Of a DNA stretch of 64,000 nucleotides, positions 25,255 to 37,798 are shown one piece after another. Below the pieces are notes generated by a model. That model was given only the letters and a program-made list of their open reading frames with translations, was not told the origin of the DNA and did no database searches. Position numbers and translations under genes: made by a program. Positions within the stretch are counted from its first letter, which is position 1; each line of letters opens with the position of its first letter. The DNA is from Utricularia gibba (Eukaryota > Streptophyta > Magnoliopsida > Lamiales > Lentibulariaceae), in assembly GCA_002189035.1 (NCBI GenBank), contig CM007991.1, positions 5,146,001 to 5,210,000 on the forward strand. The letters are read 5' to 3'.

Positions 25255-26325
25255 TCATATGTTGCGATTTTTTATTGATCCAAGGAAAATCATTCTTTCA
25301 ACATCATTCTCCAACTCCATGAAAGCTTCACGATACGAAGCTTTTGTGAATGCTATGGAGGCTGCAACAGCTAAATTAGGATCTTCTTTCACTTCAGGAA
25401 GCTGTCTAACAATTTTCATGCAATCATGTAAGGTTGGAGTGCTAATACCTTGACTTACCGATGAGTTAGATCTATTAAGAGTAGTTGAGATAGATTGAAG
25501 AGTATCAACCATTCTGATTGCAGTGTCAAGTGCTACTCTCCTTTGCTTCTTGTGACTTATGGGAGGTAATGGCACAGGAACATCCAGCGGGATTTGGCAC
25601 GAGCTTGGATTCACAGGGATGGATGCCATAGGATCATCGTGATCATCATTTGTTGTAATCGATGGAATTGGGCTGTATGAACCTCCAAACATGTTATTTT
25701 CTTCTAGATCTATGTTCACAAATTCTTCTAGAGTAGGATTATCACTTGTGCTCTTGTGTTGGGGTGTATCACTTGTACTTGCATGATATGATGCTCTTGG
25801 AGGAATTTTTCCAGTCCGTGTACACCAAGCTGAAGAAGCCGTTACAATAATGGGAGAGAAAACAATTGCCTGCTGATCAGCAAATGGTGGGGGGCCTTTC
25901 TTGAATTTTCGACATCCCACATGCACCTAAAAAAATCATTGTATTAAATCACAATTACAATATAGCTCATATCATGATATTATAACTAATGAATAAAATT
26001 AACATATACTAACCTTTGACATCCTATCCCACCAATCATCATCACTTGCAATTGTTTTCAATGTTTCATTCCATCCTGCTCCAGATTTTTCTTGGAGAGT
26101 TGTCCATATCTTCCAATCTTTCTTCATCATTCCAAATTTGTTTGTGATTTGCTTTTTGGTAAAGTCATGACCGGTATTCTGCTTGAGTTCTTTAATTATA
26201 GCACGCCAACCTTGAGGATTGAAACTTGTACTTATCATATTCCCAGCATGTATTTGTTTCACAAAAGCATTAATAAGAGCTTCAAAATTAGTCATATCTT
26301 TCCACAAACCATTCTCTTCAGTCAT
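25255..26325 (-). CDS. Harbinger ORF1, Myb/SANT-like DNA-binding protein
   Basis: Two exons, 26014-26325 and 25255-25926, joined in phase 0 with a GT donor and a TTTTTTTAG acceptor, give an uninterrupted protein of 327 residues. Residues 8-100 form a Myb/SANT-like domain of the Myb_DNA-bind_3 type, with three spaced Trp-rich helices (LWKDMTNFEALINAF, GWRAIIKELKQNTG, KDWKIWTTLQ). The middle is Ser/Thr/Pro-rich and the last 100 residues are predicted helices. In PIF/Harbinger elements this ORF1 partner binds the element's DNA and helps bring the transposase into the nucleus. It is fully open although its transposase neighbour is broken, so it may have been spared by chance or could have a host role. 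Start chosen as the first ATG before the Myb domain. Confidence 0.8.
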
Positions 26326-27111
26326 ATGCCTGTAATAACAATTATATTAGAGTCAATAAATTTTTTTGTAGTACTAATAATTGAAAGAAATCTATAGGAT
26401 TGCTATCTAAGTGTAATTAATTGGAAAAAAAATGTAAGCATTGATTTTATTGAGAATAAAAAGGGAAACCAATACTTCAAACAAATAAACAAAAAAAATC
26501 ATTCTCAAAATAATCATTAAAGGATACAAAAAAATCATTGAAACTTAAATGCTGAGTTTAAAAATCATTGAAACAAAAGCATCATTTAATAATACCAAAA
26601 AAAAAAATCATTGAAACGGAAATAGATTCTAAGCATTTAATCCGTAAATTTTCAATTCTCAAAATAAGAACTACAAAACGAGCGTATACGTGAAGATTTA
26701 CAAATTAAATGTTGAGTTTCAACAGCTAAATAACACAATTGAACAAACTTACACAGAATTGGCTGTTGAAAAGAGGGAGACAATTGAACAAACTTACGCA
26801 AAATTGGTTTCTGAAAAGAGGGAGATAATCGGCGGAGGAGGAAAGAAGATGCAAAACGAAACCCTAGCATAAATGTTTACAAATTTTGGATTTAAATAGG
26901 TATATTAAATATGGGTATTTTGGTAATTACAATAATTTTGTTAATTTGAAAAGAAGAATAAGTAGGTTTTTCTTACTTATAAATTTAACTTATAAGTAAA
27001 TTAAAATCAATAATTTAAAGTCACTTATAATTAGTAAATAAAACACTTGCATCAATTATAAGTAACTTATTATCAATTAAAAGAACTTATAAGCAATACA
27101 AAACAGCCTCA

Positions 27112-28310
27112 TTAGAAAAATATAACAATAATAATAATACTAATAATAAATAAATGTTTTGTGCATGAGAAAAGAGTAGCCCAACCCATTAATCTGATTG
27201 CGGGCCTCACCAAAACAGAAAGAGGGATCCGTGTTTGGTGTCTAGGGCTCAATATATTTATAACGATTCGTAGATGTATAGGTTGTGTGTGTACCATAAC
27301 ATAATCTTTTTCTATTTTTAGATAAAATAGAAATGGAATTTATATTTTTAAAATAATTTATACTCTTAGAATATTTTTATTATCTCCTAAAATTACTCGT
27401 CCGATCCATACCCATTTAACCAACATTCGGAGTAGCTAGAAAATTGCTTATTCTCATTTTCGTCTTTCTAAGTTTTTTCCTATTTTACTTTGAAAATGCA
27501 TTTAACTTTTTGTCATGGTTTCGAACAGATCATTTCATTTGATTTCCATCCATGGAGCATTCAACCCAACATGAAGAGAAAGTTTATAAAGCAAACGGGA
27601 TAGGGGAGTAGAAGTGCCTTCATTATCTATCACCGTGGATGATGAATGATGGATAGGTAATAAATATTGTATGCATTTCAGCATCTCAAGTTTATAATTC
27701 AAGATGATCATTTCATGTGGGGAGAAAAGTTATATATTAAATGGCTAAAATTCTTCCTCCCCATTTAGATGACGAGATTGAGGAATATAGTTCTTTCAAT
27801 CATGTAAGCACCGTGTGAACACTGGTTCAATGCTTATGCATGTTTGATCAAACTCCATCATTTTAATGTCATGTTTGAGATCAAGGACATGACTTGATAG
27901 CAAAATCAATCAATGTCAAAAATGGCTAACCATAATCAAGACATACCTAGAAGGGTCGCTGACCCTTCTAATATAGTATTGCAAACATTATGGCTATTCT
28001 TATTTGATTTTTTAGTTTTTAGGGATGGACACCAACTTCACGAGAGATATTTCCTTCTCATCCAATCCATGCTACACATTGACCTTTGAAGATGGCTAAA
28101 AGTGACACAATTACCCCAACCCAACCCTCATTGGGTGATTTTAATTAATCAATGCTTTGGGAACATCCCTGCTCTTTTGACTTGTTATGATACTAAAGTT
28201 TTCTTTGTTAGTTATTTTATTTTTGGGATGGATCATTGATGTTGTGCTAAATGTGATTATATTTATGCTATTGTGAGTGTTAATATAGGAGACTAGGTGA
28301 ATCAGTAAAA
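27112..28310. other. Spacer, possibly the displaced upstream promoter of nucleolin
   Basis: No gene is recognised. Right after the Harbinger element the minus strand carries TGGGCT (27178-27183) and a GGCCC block (near 27202), resembling the site II motif (TGGGCY) that often accompanies telo-boxes in ribosome-related promoters. A run of AAT repeats lies at 27126-27152. Beyond about 27300 the DNA is AT-rich and anonymous. Confidence 0.4.
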
Positions 28311-31300
28311 TAAGCAAGTGGACGTCCGTTTTGCATCCATCAACACCAATGCCTAAACTTGATGCATCACATTCAATTTCAAAAATATTAGAAAAATTTG
28401 GAAGAGCTAAGAGAGGTGTTGAACAAAGTTTATCCTTGAGTTATTGGAAGACATGTTCGTGCTTGTCTGTCCAGTGAAATGTGTGATTTTTCTTGATCAA
28501 TTGAATGAGGGGTGCTGCTATGGTGCTGAAATCCTTAACAAATTGCCTATACAAGCTTGCTAAGCCAAGAAAACTCCTAACTTCATCAATAGAGGTAGGT
28601 GTTGACCATTTTTCATCTACAACTACTCATGCATCACTAACAACATATCCAAGAAAAGATAAACTATTTGTGCAAAAGACACGCTTCTTGGTATTAGTGA
28701 ACAACTTTTCTTTCCTAAGAATATTTAACACATCTCTCAAATGACACACATGTTCATCAACACTCTTGCTATAAATCAAAATATTATCAAAATAAACCAC
28801 CATGAATCTACCTATAAAAGGCCTAAGAATGTGATTCATCAACCTAATAAAGGTGCTAGGAGTATTAGTAAACCAAAAGGCATAATAATCCACTCATACA
28901 AACCAAATTAGTTTCAAAAGTGGTTTTCCTCTCATCATCTTCATTCTAATATGATGATATCCACTTCTCAAATTAATCTTAGTAACAACACAAGCTCCAT
29001 GCAATTCATCAAGTATGTCTTCAAGTCTAGGGATAGGATGTCTATACTTGATGGTGATGTCGTTGATGGCTCAACAATCAGTGTACACATGCCAAGTTCC
29101 ATCAGATTTAGGAACCAACTAAATCGCCACAGAGCAAGGACTCATGCTTTCTGGCACAAATCCTTTAGACATCAATTCCTCAACTTGCATTTGTATTTCT
29201 TGGTTTCCTTTAGATTGGCATTGTATGCTAGTCTGTTAGGGAGTTGTCCTCCAGGAATAAGATTGATTTGATGCTCAATCCCTCTAATGGGAGGTAATTC
29301 CTGAAGTTCTTCTGGAAATACATCTTGATATACTTGTAAGAGAGATGTAACGCAAGACGGAATGGATTGAACATTGTTAAGAAAAGTAGAAACTTCATTC
29401 TTGTACATAAGTAGAAAGAATGGTTGTCTAGTATGAAGTGAGTGTTTAATCTTAGTCTAGCTAAGAGATTCTCATTTTTGCTCTCAAATTCTATCACTTT
29501 CATTTTTCCGCTTTTTGTTTTACACTCATTCTCACCATTTTCCCACTCAATTCCTTCCCACATCTTGTTTTATCTCCACTTTTCAAATCTTTTTTTCACT
29601 CTTTTTCACTCCACTCTCTTTTTTATTTTCTCTACTCATATCTCCTCCCTTAAGCATGATCTCCTTATGATTTTCATTTGTACCATGCAATGCTCTAGCA
29701 TCACTCAGGATCCTGACTTGATCTTCACGTGCCTCCTTTGAAGATAATGGAGCAAGTGTGATTGAGCATCCATTATGATTGAAGGAATACTTGTTCTTGA
29801 AGCCATCATGGAATGCTCTTCTATCATATTCCCATGGCCTCCCTAAAAGGATGTGACTCGCATGTATAGGTATAGCATCACATAGGACTTGATCTTCATA
29901 TCTTCCTATAGAAAATGCCACAAGCACTTGTTTGGTCACCTTTACCTCACTTCCTTCATTAAACCACTGTAAATTGTAAGGCTTAGGGTGCCTCACAGTC
30001 GATAGTCGCAATATCTCCATCAAGATGTTACTAGTAATATTAGTACAACTACCTTTATCAATGAACAAGCTACAAACTTTACCATTCACAAAGCATCGTG
30101 TTTGAAACAAGTTTTCTCTTTGCTTATCATTGTTCTTAACTCCAACATTAAGTGTCCTTTGAGTGATTAACACTTCTCCAAAAATGGGCATTTCATCCCC
30201 ATCATTCAATTCAGCCTCTGTTTCCACAAGATCATTATCATCTTCACTAATCACTTCTCGATTGCCTCGCAACACCATTGCTCTTTTATTTGGATATTCA
30301 GAAGCAATATGTCCATGTCTCAAACATTTGAAACATTTTATGTTCCTTGTAGTGCTCTTTGGAGGTGTTGTTTGCTCCCCTTGCTTGGAATTTGATGGGG
30401 TATTGAATTTGGAGTGTTCCATGGATAACTTCCCTTTAGTTCTCTCCCGCATCTCCTTTTTGCCTCCAAATTTCGAACTAGGATCGCTCTTATTGAGATC
30501 TCCAGCAAAGTTCTTGTTTGAGAGTTGTTTTTCAACTTTGGTTGTCATATTAATCATGTCCTCCATCTCAATATAATATTGAAGCTCCACAGTACTTGCA
30601 ATCTCCTTATTCATTCCATGAAGGAACCTTGCCATAGTTGCTTCTCTATCTTCATGAACATTGGCTCGAATCATTAAGATCTTCATTTGTTGACAATATT
30701 CCTCCATTGATAGGGACCCTATTTGAAATTTTGTAACCATTGATACACATCTCTTTGGTAATGGCTTGGCATGAATCATTTCCTCATGATTTTCTTAATC
30801 TCAGCCCAAGTGCCAATTGGTTCTTCATCGTCACTCCTTCTTTTACTCACCAACTGATCCCACCAAATGACTGCATAGTCAATGAATTCCATGGAAGCCA
30901 ATCTTATCTTCTTGTCTTTAGAGTAGTTATTACAATTAAAGACATGTTCTACTCGAGTTTCCCATTGCAAATACGTATTTGGATTATTCTTTTCTTGATA
31001 TCGAGGTATCTTTATCTTGATATTGTTAACATCCCTTCCATTTCCTCTTGCCTCTCTTCTACCTTCTTGGTCTCGAAATCTTCTTCTATCACCATGGACA
31101 TTGCCATTATCACCATGTTCAAGGTACTCATCTTCATCATTATTCAGGATTCTATCTCTTTTGAAGCTTTCACTTCGTTAATCACTGAAATCAGGTGCAA
31201 TGTAGTTGCATTGAGTCATTTGCACACCTCGACCCCCTTTTAGCATCGTGATTATTTTGTGTGCCTTGGACTCTTGCAACATTTTGAAGAGATTTTTCAT

Positions 31301-31430
31301 GTTCATCAAGCTTAGCATTGATATTCTCCAGAATACAATGTAATCTTGTAAATTCTTGTTCCATAGCTCTCAAAGTAAACTTGTCATCTAATGATTCATC
31401 TTTCTCATGCTCACTTTTTGAATTTGACAT
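28310..31430 (-). pseudogene. Ty3/gypsy gag-pol pseudogene, truncated in RT
   Basis: Read right to left it starts with MSNSKSEHEKDESL at 31430, then gag with a zinc knuckle, CFKCLRHGHIASEYP, whose last Cys has become Tyr. Next comes a retropepsin-like protease with LFIDKGSCTNI where the usual core is D-G-G-S, then reverse transcriptase with YFDNILIYSKS, where YFDD has lost its second Asp. The best open piece is 29583-30779 (398 residues). Frameshifts and stops separate the pieces. Similarity ends near 28310, in the region after RT, so RNase H and integrase are missing. The LTR and primer site to the right show the element lies on the minus strand. Lineage below Ty3/gypsy is not certain. Confidence 0.8.
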
Positions 31431-32047
31431 CTAAAAAACAAGAGAAAAGAAACGAGTAGCAAGGAAGAAAAGAAAATAAAGCAAAAGAATAAAGAAACAC
31501 ACACAGCTTTTACCTCTCAATCCTCACATTTCAAGTCCTTGATGCACTCTTTAACATCATCATACCTGATCTCATGATATCCCAACAATTAATCACTTCC
31601 ATATTAGTAATGCTTATGGTGTTATGATGGGGTTAAGTGAGGGTAATAGTATTAATTGAGTCAAGATAGAGACAAGGGAGAATGGTTGAATTAAGTCAGC
31701 TACTTGTTGTAGTAGTTGACTAAGAGAGATGGACAATAAAGTAAGGAGAAGATGAATCAAATGAATGGGTACTAAACCTGAAATATGTTTCTTGTAGGGT
31801 TGTAGAAATAGAGGAATAGGCAATAAACAAAGAGAATAGTCAAATGGGATGATAGGGACAAGTAAATGACAGGGGTTGGAGATTGAAATTCAAGAAAACA
31901 ACAAGAAAGAGGTTGCTTGATGGAATGGGAAAAATAGAGAAATTTGTAATAAACAAATAGAGTGCAATAATGGATTTTTTTTGGAATAAATAGGAAGAGA
32001 AGAACTAAAAGGAGAACAAGATACTCATACAGAGAAGGAACCCCAAA

Positions 32048-32059
32048 GCTTTGATACTA
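32048..32059 (-). other. Degenerate tRNA-iMet primer-binding site
   Basis: The minus strand reads TAGTATCAAAGC, two transitions from TGGTATCAGAGC, the standard primer site complementary to initiator tRNA-Met. It lies three bases from the end of the LTR and upstream of the gag start, as expected. Confidence 0.7.
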
Positions 32060-32061
32060 GA

Positions 32062-32791
32062 TGATATGACCCTCTAATCTAAAGAGATTAATAATCCACG
32101 AACATGGGGTGATTTTGATGCTTAGAAAGGAACCAACTCAAATCTATTTTCAAGAGAATGAATTTCTTGCAACCATATTATGAAAGAAAGGAAAAGTAGG
32201 AGCCACACTTCAGAAAGAGGAGGGATTGGAAGTAATAATCCTTGAACACAACAAGCTCAAAAGCTTGATAAGTCAAGAGTATTCAAACACTCAAAGAAGA
32301 GAAAATTCCTTACAAGATTCATGAAAAATGAACTAAAAGTCCTTCAAATAGTATATCTCTAGAGTATTTATACTCTAACATCATTGGGCTCTAACATTAC
32401 TAAGCCCAAATTGAATAAAAAGGGAAGACTACTAAGTCCAATAACAAACATCAAAGATGATGATCTAACTTGGGCTCTAAAGTAGGTCCACTTTGAAGTA
32501 GTTGAACTCTTTTGGTTATAAGACTTCAAGTCCAACTTCTAACCCAATAATGTTGATGAGACACTGGAGTTATTATTCAATCTTATTGCTCTTACTGATT
32601 GTGATTGGTCCTAGTAGAATGATCTTACTATCTAAGGTATCCAATTGTGTAGTATCCTCAACATTCTTCAAATGTTCATCATCATCTTGGTGGGGTTCAT
32701 CAACTGTTCATCCAATGAGGTGGGCCTTGTGCTTGACTAGTCTACGAAGTTGTTCTTAGTAAAGGGGCAAATCAGGAATTTTTGGTCTACA
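32062..32791 (-). mobile_element. 5' LTR of the tRNA-iMet gypsy element (family F)
   Basis: On the minus strand the LTR ends GGGTCATATCA at 32062 next to the primer site. The outer boundary at about 32791 (TGTAGACC on the minus strand) is my best guess, without a target duplication or second copy to confirm it. The 600 bases between the LTR and gag (31431-32047) are leader with no gene. Confidence 0.5.
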
Positions 32792-33155
32792 CGGGAAGCT
32801 AGATTAATGAGAAAGTATATTTTCTGAGCATCAAAAAAAAAAGAAAAAGAAAAATGTTGAAGCTCAAAAAAGTAGGATGTTGACAAGTTTGATTGTCACG
32901 ATATGGCATAGATTGGCATGATCTGATTGCAAGTATAAAAAAAAATAAATCAAAAAGAAAAGGGGGAGAGATTTTGGAGGGAAGCTCTAGAGATGAATAG
33001 TGGATCTTTGCTTGGAGATTTTATGAGCGAAGAAGTCGGAGGAGGAGCACTTCCAACATGACACTGGAATCAACCTCCAATGTCTAGAACCTATCAAAGA
33101 AAGACACATACCTATTTGAGAAGAAGATGATAGAAGTAGTTTTAGAATGAACTAG
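32792..33155. other. Short spacer, nothing recognised
   Basis: A-rich tracts occur at 32829-32853 and 32937-32962. No coding sequence or repeat family is identified. Confidence 0.4.
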
Positions 33156-34486
33156 TGTTAGGTTTCTTATAGACATTGTATGTCCTCACAGTCGTGGAAT
33201 TTAAAATTTTTTGAGAAACCCAAAACATAGATCTTGGAATACGGTATACATTAGATAAAGAGATTCTGAAAATACTTTGCAGTGCATTCCGTTGTTCACC
33301 AACTGCCAATAGTATACAGCCTCTGTGGTATTTACACATGAATCACTCCCTCTATAATCTTCTCAAGACAGCAGAATGATGGTCGATCTCCTCATATGTT
33401 GGTAGAGAAAATCATCCACTTGTGGATAAATCTTAGAGAGAAAGAAGATATGAAAATTTCTTTCTTATTATATTGTATAGATATTTGGTAACATATCTAA
33501 TTAAATCTCCGTAAAGATCTTATCTTGTAGAGATATATAGGTTCCCAATCTTATTTATGTCAAATCTTTTATTTTGAGTTTAATCTATATTAATCTCAAA
33601 ATAAATCTCTATTCCACTTTACCATCTATATCTCATGTAATTGTGTCATTCTATTATACATTGATGAGTATCTTCACTATTGTGTGTGATCCTATAGGCT
33701 TCTTGAATCTAAGCTGTAATAATAAATTTATTAATTAACTCTTAATTAATAAAATCCATTATTATCAATCATGAGTGATGTCTAGCAACATATCATGATC
33801 CACAAGATGTAAGAATAATCAGGTGAATTGATTGAGCCTTTCTATGACCAACTACTATGTAATGAACAGCTTTCATCATACTTATATCTCATTTGATACC
33901 AAAAGATAGGTGTGTGTCTTTTTGATGTATCGAACTTATAATTGCATTTAAGCACTAACATTTAATGACCTACTCAAATACTTCGAATGTGATTACCCTG
34001 GGCCCAAGATTTATTATTAAGCTTTAATGCAATTACTTGAGATATGATCTCATAGTTAACTTGAGTGATGAATTCTTTATTGATCAATCAACTATCTTCA
34101 TCTTTAAGGAGTCACATCCCTTCTCATCCATACTTGGCCAGCCATGGTTAGACTCCCATTAGTAATGGACGAAAATGCGAGCTTAAGATCAAGATAACTT
34201 TGTTGTCTTCAAGTCTAAGCTTACTTGCATGGCTGTCATATTTGAGATCTTGTTACTGACACTTGGTTAGTGTCGCATAGTAGCATCTAGAATACAAGTC
34301 ATCTAGTGAATCGATTCTCTAATCAACAACTACACATTGGTTCTTATAATCTCATTACATCAATTATGAGAACCATTTCCGCATTTGTGATATTCTCATT
34401 TCACAAATGCTTTACCCAAGGAATTTGATCATAAGTTCTCTAGCATATAGAACAAGTTGATTGTCTCTAGAACGCATACATCAACA
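33156..34486 (+). mobile_element. Solo LTR, family D (1331 bp, TSD actag)
   Basis: It starts TGTTAGGTTTCTTATAGACA and ends CGCATACATCAACA. The 5-bp duplication actag lies directly on both sides (33151-33155 and 34487-34491). TG...CA ends of this TGTTGG/CCAACA type are frequent in Ty1/copia elements, but no coding sequence is present to assign the superfamily. Other copies: 38855-40079, 43900-45400, 52218-52535, 53423-54535. Confidence 0.9.
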
Positions 34487-34584
34487 ACTAGAACCACCTC
34501 CATCACCTAGAACGATAGTAGAACATGAGGAACCTTCCCAAAAAAGCCGTAGAACCAATCTATTAGAGTAGAAGAAGATGACGC

Positions 34585-35713
34585 TCATAATACCATTTTT
34601 ATTTTATTTTTATATGTGTTTTTAGAGTTGTTTTATGTGGTAAAATGTGGTTTCATATGTATAATTATTTACTTTTGTGCATTTAGTTCGTAGTAATGTA
34701 TTTGTTGTGAAAATAGACTCAATTGGCAATTATTGAGCCAAAAATTCTAATGTTTTTTTTAGTGTGTTTCTAAATCTTAACAAGGTAGGAGCTAGTATCG
34801 GTGGCACACTTTCCACTTTGACAAGTCAAAAGGGATAAAAATACCATGGAAAAGTAGCTTTTAGCCAAAAGTAGTTGCTCACTAAAAAGATAAGATATGT
34901 CGTATGGATCTTCTTTCTGGAAATCCAAGGAGGAGATGGAGATTTCCTTCCTTTAAGCGGAAAAAGAATAGAAGAAGGAGGAGAGAGAAGAGAGCGAGCA
35001 GGAAGCGAGGAGAATGGTGGTTCTTCGGCGAACAGCTCCAATAGCTTTTGGATCTACATTTGTGGAACTTATTTCTATCTAGAACCTCCAGATTAAGTAG
35101 ATCTACAACTTGCAGTAGCAGCTTTACATTCTTATTTCCATTTTCTGGCTTTCTATTTCTGACTTTGACGTGTTCGAGTATTTTCTGCATTTCCATGCTT
35201 GGTTACATTTTTGGTGCTTGGGTGTGAATGAGAAACCTCTTGTAGACCTTATTTTAGCTTATGCACGTGTTCATGTTTACGTTCCTTAGTTTTTAGTTCT
35301 TGAGTTTAGCATGCGTACTATTCACACTACCCTCTTCTCTGTTTTTGGGTGTGATAAAGCTGAGTTTAAGCCTATGCACCCTCTTGAGTGACACAAAAGC
35401 TAGATCCTCGTGCAAAACCCTGCCAAATCACCTCCACTTTACATTTTTATGCATTGTCGTTATTTTCTCTACTCATTCACCTCTGCATCTTGTTCATTTT
35501 AGTAAGAACTAAACTACTAGAAAACTCTCCTATTTTTAGTAAATGTATAGGAATTCGAGAAATTGTAACCATTCTCTGTGGATTCCATTCTTACTTACTA
35601 TACTACATTAATTTCTGTGATTTGTGTAGTAGAATAGCTTGGTTTACAAATTTCTCTTGATGCATTGAACATGCTAGATGGCGACATTTAGCAACAAGTT
35701 CCAACGTTTACCA
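34585..35713 (+). mobile_element. 5' LTR, family B, of a decayed Athila-type element
   Basis: It is collinear with the complete family-B LTR, though diverged: its start reads TCATAATACCATTTTTATT where intact copies read TGATAACACCGTTTTTATT, and its end reads CAACGTTTACCA. A rearranged primer site (ATGGCGATC...GAGGGA) and gag follow at 35716 onwards, so this is a 5' LTR and not a solo copy. Confidence 0.75.
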
Positions 35714-35759
35714 AAATGGCGATCATACTTACTGAGGGAATGCATTTACTCTTTTTTGT

Positions 35760-37798
35760 AGGTCCACTTGAACCCATAGATTTGGAAATTGAGAGGACAA
35801 AAAAATTACTTAAAAAGAAGTGCAAACGGCAATAGCAAGAGGCTAAGTTGAGAGACGTAGAGGCTGACAATCCACTAAACAACCAGCAGTTTGTAAATAT
35901 TTTGGAGAAGACCATTGGAGAATATGAGTCACCGGATCATACTTATTGAGGGCATTGCATAGCCTTTCTTGCCATAGCAATTAATTTGGAGTTGCGGCCA
36001 GGAACTCTTACTCTATTTCCTAAGCATTATGGGAGCAAGAATGAGGACTCGGACATGCACATTGACAATTGCATTGCTGGTGGAGATGGGTCTTCTAATT
36101 CACTCTTGAAGGACATGCCAAGACATGGTTCAACACACTTGAACCAAGGAGTATAAGAAGATGGATGGAAATGAAGAAGACATTCTTAAATCAATTTGTC
36201 CCTACCTCTAGAGGTGATGAAATTTGCAGCAAGATAGAGAATATTTTTCAAGACTATGATGAGCCTTTACATCAATACTCGGATAGGTTCATAACTCTTC
36301 TTTCTAGCTGCCCACATCATGGATTTGATAAATTGAAGCAAGTAAAGTGTTTTTTGAAGGACTTGACTACTGCTCAATGAGATAAGTTAGATTCTACTGC
36401 ACATGGCAATATGAGAACTCTCACTCCATCAGAAGGCTAGGAGAAAAATCAAGGAAATGATTGGACATTCTAGGTATTCTCAGTTTAGATCTTGAGCTCA
36501 GTGACAACTAAATGAAATGGGAGTATTGAGAGAAGATGAAGTATCAAGAAATGACAAAGACATTGGTGAATTGAAAGATGTGGTGAAGGGTTTATTTCGT
36601 ATGATCATTGGTAAAGTATGAAGTAGCAAGAAATGACAAATGAAAAAGACATTGGTAAAGTGTTATGATCATTGCTCTATGAAAGGAAACGTACAAGAAC
36701 CACTTGAAGGAGTAAAAACCATGTGGTATATGAACAACAACAAAGTTGATTATTTTAGGCCAAAGAATGACCAGCGTTTTGAGCCTATGAGGAGTCATCC
36801 AAATTTCAGTTGGAGAAGCACCAATATTGAAAACTCACAACATCTAGGATTTACTCAACCCCAGTAGCAAGTAGCACCACCAATTTTGTTTTAGCAAGGG
36901 CAAAGTGTTCAATACAAGAATAGTTATCCAAGTAAGCCTATCAATCCCCACACCAAAAAGTCAACCAGCCAAGCACTTTAGGTACTAAACTACCTTCTTC
37001 AATTGAAGAAATGATGAAAATGATGCTAGAGACCATCGCTAGACGTGATGCTAAACAAGCAAAAAGAGATGCTGAATCTGAGAAGATGATGAAGAGTCTT
37101 GAGAGTTAGATTGGCCAACTTGCTATGGAGCTTATTGAATTGAAAGAAATTCAAGGAAGCTACCATCTTAGTTCATTGCTAATCCGAAAGCCAACATTTC
37201 TGCTTTTGAACTCTACAATGGGAATTAATTGCCTAATCGAAAGGCCCTTGCAAGTTAGAGCAAAGTGGCAGAAGGTGCTGAAATTAATTGTGAGGATAAG
37301 GTGCAGCAAGGAAAAGCAGTAGGGGAACTTGTTGTTGAGATCAAGAAAACACCTTCTTTGTCATCAAAGTTAGCGCTCAAGTCTCTACCTACCTAACCTG
37401 ACCGATGTTTCGACCGTCGACCCTAGAACATTTTTTGACCCAAGAACATCTTTTGTCCTGATCCGGGAATGAACTAAATTCATCAGCAGGGCATTCTAGA
37501 GCCCCTCAGACCTACAAACCTAAAATTTCACCTTGCAACTAGTTCAGTGGCCATTCTAGGGGTATTGCCAAAGATGTTCTTGTTCGAGTCTCTAACACTT
37601 GCTACCCTTATGATTTTGTTGTTAAAATGCCACCAGCTAGGGTGAATGACAATACTTTGATTCTTGGATGATCTTTTATAGCTACCATAAATGTTCAGAT
37701 TGATTGTAGAAAAGGAGCCATCACTATTGGTTATGCTAATGATATTTTCTATTTTCAAGACCAATGAAGCTGAAAACTTCCCAGATGATTTTGCACCT
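35760..37798 (+). pseudogene. Athila-type gag and protease remnant
   Basis: The translation parallels the minus-strand gag at 48621-50460: GPLEPIDLEIERT, NPLNNQQFVNILEKT, LRPGTLTLFPKHYG, then a retrotransposon gag core and PMRSHPNFSWRSTNIEN at about 36785-36840. The zinc knuckle is partly deleted (only the C-terminal half, YDHCSMKGN, remains near 36675). From 37530 to 37790 the protease C-terminal region is recognisable (GAITIGYANDI). Many stops and frameshifts make it non-functional. It is cut off at 37798 by an inverted family-C LTR. Confidence 0.8.

Larger units (their letters stand above)
23173..27111 (-). mobile_element. PIF/Harbinger DNA transposon (3.94 kb, TSD TTA)
   Basis: TTA flanks both ends (23170-23172 and 27112-27114), the usual target duplication of this superfamily. 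The left end (GGCCTGTTTTACATGACTTT) and the reverse complement of the right end (GGCTGTTTTGTATTGCTTAT) are imperfect inverted repeats, and both subterminal zones are rich in ACTTATAAGT motifs. Inside are the two standard genes, both on the minus strand: a Myb/SANT-like ORF1 (25255-26325) and a DDE transposase (23554-24684). ORF1 is open but the transposase is broken. The stretch 24685-25254 between them and 26326-27111 beyond ORF1 show no other gene. Confidence 0.88.
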
